Position numbers and translations under genes: made by a program. From assembly GCA_009684525.1 (NCBI GenBank), contig WKKR01000001.1, forward strand, positions 434,001-498,000: a stretch of DNA of 64,000 nucleotides. The letters run 5' to 3'. Under the pieces are notes generated by a model that saw only the letters and a list, made by a program, of their open reading frames with translations, had not been told where the DNA came from and made no database searches. The DNA comes from Geobacter sp. (GTDB lineage Bacteria > Desulfobacterota > Desulfuromonadia > Geobacterales > DSM-12255). Positions 60,409-64,000 of this stretch are shown here, one piece after another. Numbering within the stretch: the stretch's first letter is position 1; the number at the start of each line of letters is the position of its first letter.

Positions 60409-63084
60409 TTACTGCGCCATCCGCTTCAGTACCTGCTCCAGCTTGCGCAACTCCTCGCCGTAACCGGCCCAGTTACCCTGGCGCTGGAGGGTCATGGCCT
60501 TCTCGTAGATGCTCATCGCCTCCTTGGCCAGCGATGCAGGCGATGCCTTCACGTCCGTTGCGGCTGACACGGCAACAGCGACGGCAGTCTTTTTGCCCCC
60601 GAAGAGTCGCTGCAGGGCCAGTTCCAGGTTTTCCTCCATGACCACCTCATCCCCGAAGGCGACAATCACCCGCTTCAACTCGGGCAGACCGGCCTTGTCG
60701 GCCGCAAGAAAGAGCGGCTGGACATAGAGCAGCGATTTTTCGATCGGGATCACCAGCAGGCTCCCCCGGATGACCTCGGAGCCGCGCTGGCTCCAGAGCG
60801 TCAACTGCTGGGAGATGAAGGAGTCCTGGTTGATCCGCGCATCGATCTGCTTCGGCCCATAGATCAGCCGGTCTCGCGGGAAGGTATAGGCGCGGATCTT
60901 GCCGTAATTCGGCTCGTCGCTGCGCGCCGTGAGCCAGGCTGCGAGGTTGTCCCGCTTGGAAGGGGTAAAGGGGAGCAGCAGGATGTACTCCTCCTTCGTT
61001 TCCCCCGGCAGTTTCATGATGGTGTAATACGGCTCCATCGGCTTTTCGCCCAGGACTGGGATCTCCCAGAGGTTTTCCCGGTTGTAGAAGACCTTCGGGT
61101 CGGTCATGTGGTAGGTGGCGAACATGGCGGCCTGGACCTGCAGGAGCTGGTGGGGGTAGCGGACATGCTTATGCAGAACGGCCGGCATTGATGCAATCGG
61201 CTTGAAGAGCTTCGGGAATATCTGTGCATGGACCTTGAGCAGGACATCGTCCGGATCGCTGATGTAGAAATCGATGGAGCCGTCATAGGCATCGACGACC
61301 GCCTTGACGGAGTTCCGCATGTAGTTGATCCCACCCTTAAGAGGCTTCGAATAGGGGAGCCGGTTCGAATAGGTGTAGGCATCGATGATCCATTTGAGTC
61401 TCCCCCCATCGTCCACCACCATGTAGGGGTCGCCGTCGAAATGGAGGAAGGGGGCTATCGTCCTGACCCGCTCGCTGATGTTGCGGTTGTAAAGGATGCG
61501 GCTCTGCGCGGTGATGTCCGAGGAGAGCAGGATCTTTTCCGTTCTGAACCTGGCTGCGAAGAGCGCCTTTTTCAGGATGGAATCGATCGGTACCCCTCCC
61601 TTGCCGGCATAGGTCGTGTTTATGTTGCCGGTTGCGGTGGGGTAGCTGAATTCCGGGACCTTGGTCTTGACGACCACATAGTCGTTGGACAGTTCGCCGT
61701 AATAGATCTCCGGCCTGGTTACCTTGATGTCGGCCAGGCTGACCGCCGGGATATCCTTGACGAAAAACTCCGGCAGCCCTTCCTTGCTGATCCGGCTGAC
61801 CGGACCGAAGGTGATGCCGTTGCCGTGGGTGAAGATCAGGCGCTCGTTGATCCAGTTCTTGCTGGGGAGGTCGGCGTAGGAGAGCTCGCGAGGCGACAGC
61901 ATCACCTGGGTGTACTGGCCGTTGACCATGTAGCGGTCGTTATCCACGTCGAAGAACTTGTAATAGGTCCTGATCTGCTGCAGCTGGCTGTAGGTCTTCA
62001 GCAGCGGTGCATGATCCCAGAGCCGGATGTTCTTGATGGTGGCATCATTGTTGGCGATATCGGCAGCCGTAAGCCTCGTGTCAACATCGAAGGGGACGGT
62101 TTCGATCCTGTCCAGATCGTAGCCGAAACGGGTGGATCGGATATTATGCTCGATGTAGGGGGTTTCCAGGGCCAACTCGTTGGGCGCGACCTTGAATTTC
62201 TGGAGTACCGCCGGATAGACCCGGATGCCGATGACGTACAGGGCAACCACGATGATTGGCGGCAGAAGAGCCAGGCGCCAGGCGCCTTTCCAGATCCCGA
62301 ACGCCAGCACGGCCCCTGCCACGGGGGTCAGGAATGTGAGAGCCTGGTAGGTCAGCAGCCGGGAGTTGACATCGACGTATCCTGCACCGTAAAAGGCGCC
62401 GTTGTTGGCAAACAGCAGCCTGAAGCCGTCCAGATAGAAGCCGGCAGCGACCACGAACGAAAAGATCCCGACCAGAACCGCCAGATGTCGGCGAACCTGC
62501 GCGTCGACTGCCGTGCCCCGCTCCGACAGGGTGATGCCCCCACGGGCAAAATAGACCGCAGCGGTAACCAGCGCCGTTGCCAGCAGCGTGAAGTTTACAA
62601 AGGCCTTGAGCATTTCCAGAAACGGCAGGCTGAACAGGTAGAAACCGATGTCCTTGCCGATAACCGGATCGACCGTTCCGACCGCCAGCTTATTCGTGAA
62701 CAGCAGCAGATCTTCCCATTGCGCAGCCCCCCAGTTGCCCGCTAAAAGTGCCAGTACTATGCTGAGGAGCATGGCGACAGGTTTGACGAAGTGGACCACC
62801 TCTTCCCTGTTGATGCGGATGTTGCCGCCTCCCACCATGAAAATGCCGGTCAGGGGGAACCGTGCCTTGAACGCATGGTGGAGGTTTATCTGCACGCAGA
62901 GAAACAACAGCCCGCCAAAGAGCAGCCCGGAGACCGTCTTGGCTGTGAGTGTCGTGGCAAAGACCGACGAATATCCGGTCTCGACGAAAAAGAGCCAGTC
63001 GGAATAGACATTCAGGAGGTATGACAAGAGCGGGAAAACCACTGCCAGGAGAATCAGGACGAACATGAATTTTTTATTGGGCAT
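60409..63084 (-). CDS. UPF0182 (COG1615) family membrane protein
   Basis: An 891-residue inner-membrane protein, close to the family's usual 890-1000. Seven transmembrane helices lie in the first 300 residues (FVLILLAVVFPLLSYLLNVYSDWLFFVETG at the start is the family signature). The large remaining domain is predicted to be extracytoplasmic, with conserved LPYSKPLKGGINYMRNSVKAVVDAYDG and SDEPNYGKIRAYTFPRDRLIYGPKQIDARINQD. Function is unknown. GGGGAGG precedes ATG 63084. The Tim44-N-like gene lies 118 bases upstream on the same strand behind a Mn2+ riboswitch, so both may be under metal control. Confidence 0.92.
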   Translation of the reverse strand: MPNKKFMFVLILLAVVFPLLSYLLNVYSDWLFFVETGYSSVFATTLTAKTVSGLLFGGLLFLCVQINLHHAFKARFPLTGIFMVGGGNIRINREEVVHFVKPVAMLLSIVLALLAGNWGAAQWEDLLLFTNKLAVGTVDPVIGKDIGFYLFSLPFLEMLKAFVNFTLLATALVTAAVYFARGGITLSERGTAVDAQVRRHLAVLVGIFSFVVAAGFYLDGFRLLFANNGAFYGAGYVDVNSRLLTYQALTFLTPVAGAVLAFGIWKGAWRLALLPPIIVVALYVIGIRVYPAVLQKFKVAPNELALETPYIEHNIRSTRFGYDLDRIETVPFDVDTRLTAADIANNDATIKNIRLWDHAPLLKTYSQLQQIRTYYKFFDVDNDRYMVNGQYTQVMLSPRELSYADLPSKNWINERLIFTHGNGITFGPVSRISKEGLPEFFVKDIPAVSLADIKVTRPEIYYGELSNDYVVVKTKVPEFSYPTATGNINTTYAGKGGVPIDSILKKALFAARFRTEKILLSSDITAQSRILYNRNISERVRTIAPFLHFDGDPYMVVDDGGRLKWIIDAYTYSNRLPYSKPLKGGINYMRNSVKAVVDAYDGSIDFYISDPDDVLLKVHAQIFPKLFKPIASMPAVLHKHVRYPHQLLQVQAAMFATYHMTDPKVFYNRENLWEIPVLGEKPMEPYYTIMKLPGETKEEYILLLPFTPSKRDNLAAWLTARSDEPNYGKIRAYTFPRDRLIYGPKQIDARINQDSFISQQLTLWSQRGSEVIRGSLLVIPIEKSLLYVQPLFLAADKAGLPELKRVIVAFGDEVVMEENLELALQRLFGGKKTAVAVAVSAATDVKASPASLAKEAMSIYEKAMTLQRQGNWAGYGEELRKLEQVLKRMAQ

Positions 63085-63202
63085 CGTGGCCTCCCCTAGC
63101 AGGTTGTTCAACAACATGCGCTGGAAAGGTGCCCTGGAACGGGCACCAGTGAGCATTCCTGTATCTGATTACAGTTCCGTTTGCATCGTGAAAAAGGAAG
63201 TA

Positions 63203-63613
63203 TCAGCCTATTCTGGGTCTTACGACACGGTAGACGAGATAGCCGACGCCACCCAAGAGGGCGATGTCAAACAGGCCTATGCCGCCACCGCCTCCCATAC
63301 CGCCTGTCCCGGCTCCGGCAGTGCCGCCGAACAACATGCTTCCCAGCATGCCCCCCATGATTCCGCCTGCCATGCTTCTCATGAATCCGCCGCCCGCCTG
63401 CTGCTGAAATGGACCGGCAGAAGGCGATAACTGCTGGCGCGACGGGCTCGGCTGGGAGTACGTGCCGGCAGGTTTGGAGTAGCTGCGCGAGCCGCGGCTT
63501 CCGAACGAGCGGCTCCCGCCGATTCTGGCTTCAGCAGTGAGCTCCAGCACGGTGATGCTCAGGAACAGGACGGCTGCGAGTACGGCACATACGTTGACGA
63601 CATGTCTTTTCAT
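63203..63613 (-). CDS. Small Gly-rich membrane protein resembling the N-terminus of Tim44-like proteins
   Basis: A 136-residue protein. A signal peptide (cleavage near TAEARI) is followed by GGSRSFGSRGSRSYSKPAGTYSQP, then a Gly/Met-rich segment FMRSMAGGIMGGMLGSMLFGG and a hydrophobic helix LFDIALLGGVGYLVYRVV. This order is that of the N-terminal part of bacterial Tim44-like proteins, but the Tim44 ligand-binding domain itself is missing; the stop is clean, so it is a short form rather than a frameshift. AAGGAGC precedes ATG 63613. It is directly downstream of the riboswitch terminator. Confidence 0.75.
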   Translation of the reverse strand: MKRHVVNVCAVLAAVLFLSITVLELTAEARIGGSRSFGSRGSRSYSKPAGTYSQPSPSRQQLSPSAGPFQQQAGGGFMRSMAGGIMGGMLGSMLFGGTAGAGTGGMGGGGGIGLFDIALLGGVGYLVYRVVRPRIG

Positions 63614-63652
63614 TCTGTTGGCTCCTTGGTTTCCTGCGTGTGCGGGGGTAAT

Positions 63653-63697
63653 AAAAAAGACCTTTACCCTCGGCATGTGTGCCTGGATAAAGGTCTT
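63653..63697 (-). terminator. Riboswitch-controlled terminator
   Basis: On the minus strand AAGACCUUUAUCC pairs with GGGUAAAGGUCUU around AGGCACACAUGCCGA, followed by six U (63658-63653). The 5' arm overlaps the 3' strand of the riboswitch P1 stem, so the two structures exclude one another. Confidence 0.88.
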
Positions 63698-63790
63698 GTT
63701 GGCAAGTTCATGCCCCGGTCCCGGGTCTTTCGACCGTCTTGACGGAAACCGGGTCGGCTATTTCTCCAGCCGATAACTACTCCCCTTTAT
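63687..63790 (-). promoter_or_regulatory. yybP-ykoY-type (Mn2+) riboswitch aptamer
   Basis: The transcript starts AUAAAGGGGAGUAG (63790-63777) and closes with AACAAGACCUUUAU (63700-63687). These are the two conserved ends of the yybP-ykoY aptamer; AUAAAGG and CCUUUAU form P1. Between them are two stem arms, UCGGCU...AGCCGA and CCGUCAAGACGG. yybP-ykoY RNAs bind Mn2+. Formation of P1 would break the terminator at 63697-63653, giving an ON switch for the gene at 63613. Confidence 0.85.
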
Positions 63791-63800
63791 TACGAAATTC

Positions 63801-63829
63801 AAGATAGCCTTCCCCTATGCTCCTGTCAA
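63801..63829 (-). promoter_or_regulatory. Sigma-70-type promoter of the riboswitch transcript
   Basis: On the minus strand TTGACA (63829-63824), a 17-base spacer and TATCTT (63806-63801). The -35 and spacing are ideal. Transcription should start about 63794, four bases before the riboswitch. Confidence 0.85.
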
Positions 63830-63865
63830 GCTGTTTTATCTCTGATCCTTCGGGCAGAAACGGTA

Positions 63866-63898
63866 AAGGGCTCGCGTCAATAGATAACGCGAGCCCTT
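63866..63898 (-). terminator. Terminator behind tRNA-Leu
   Basis: AAGGGCTCGCGT pairs with ACGCGAGCCCTT (12 base pairs, nine-base loop) just after the tRNA 3' end. The U-tract on the minus strand is weak (UUUACCGUUU). Confidence 0.65.
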
Positions 63899-63906
63899 GT
63901 ATATTA

Positions 63907-63993
63907 TGGTGCCGGAGGTCGGAGTCGAACCGACATGCCATCGCTGGCGCCGGATTTTGAGTCCGGTGCGTCTACCAATTTCACCACTCCGGC
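63907..63993 (-). tRNA. tRNA-Leu (anticodon CAA)
   Basis: An 87-base tRNA with an acceptor stem GCCGGAG/CTCCGGC, D-arm GAAATTGGTAGACGC, an anticodon stem CCGGA/TCCGG around loop CTCAAAA (anticodon CAA, decoding UUG), a long variable arm as expected for class II leucine tRNA, a T-arm GTCGG TTCGACT CCGAC, and an encoded CCA end at 63909-63907. Confidence 0.97.
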
Positions 63994-64000
63994 GATTGCT

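Noticed and set aside
1-64000. CRISPR arrays, rRNA genes, complete insertion sequences or prophage
   Set aside because: No regularly spaced direct-repeat array, rRNA sequence, transposase gene or phage structural gene was found on either strand.

Overview
The window looks like chromosomal DNA of a Geobacter/Geotalea-type anaerobe (Desulfuromonadia). Reasons: a moderately high-GC background, an indolepyruvate:ferredoxin oxidoreductase and phenylacetate-CoA ligase cluster with its own Liv-type ABC importer, a small monoheme c-type cytochrome, several REC/HD-GYP signalling proteins, and a 66-residue protein that resembles a small family I know only from Geobacter. The species cannot be fixed from the sequence alone. 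Layout, left to right: 0-7.2 kb holds a TPR protein, an HU-type DNA-binding protein, an envelope group (YjbH-like/OmpA fusion, small secreted protein, lipoprotein), a Na/Pi symporter overlapping a Ppx/GppA phosphatase, and a convergent cytochrome c. 7.3-18.7 kb is one long co-directional cluster: iorA-iorB-paaK, a two-ACT-domain protein, two tandem branched-chain-type binding proteins, livH-livM-livG-livF, and a second paaK. Together these import amino acids, oxidise the aryl-pyruvates to aryl-acetyl-CoA and re-activate free aryl-acetates. 19-21.5 kb (minus strand) is queD-queE plus a creatininase-family gene, then a Fis-like small protein. 21.8-26 kb holds three signalling proteins: REC-PAS-GAF-HD-GYP, CheV-like, and REC-HD-GYP. 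26-38.4 kb (minus strand) is a complete, translationally coupled pel exopolysaccharide operon, pelA-pelB-pelC-pelD-pelE-pelF-pelG, in which pelB is split into two genes. 38.5-47.5 kb (minus strand) is a six-gene metal-efflux operon: histidine kinase, sigma-54 response regulator, CusC-, CusB- and CusA-like proteins, and a His-rich periplasmic protein. 47.7-53.9 kb (minus strand) holds gluQRS, ppnP, an M48 peptidase with its DUF898 partner, and a RecG with an AbrB-like N-terminal extension. 53.9-58.3 kb is an AT-rich accessory island: a secreted orphan, a candidate integron attC site, an Mrr-like nuclease, an Ivy-type lysozyme inhibitor between direct repeats, an LprI/DUF1311 protein, another small secreted protein, and an mqsRA toxin-antitoxin pair with a perfect palindromic operator. 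58.4-64 kb holds a flavin oxidoreductase, a small conserved protein, a UPF0182 membrane protein, a Tim44-N-like small protein behind a convincing yybP-ykoY-type (Mn2+) riboswitch, and tRNA-Leu(CAA). The most unusual items are the lysozyme-inhibitor island and its repeats, the Mn2+ riboswitch ahead of genes that are not obvious metal transporters, the split PelB, and the AbrB-RecG fusion. All functional calls rest on recognised motifs and context; no database search was run.
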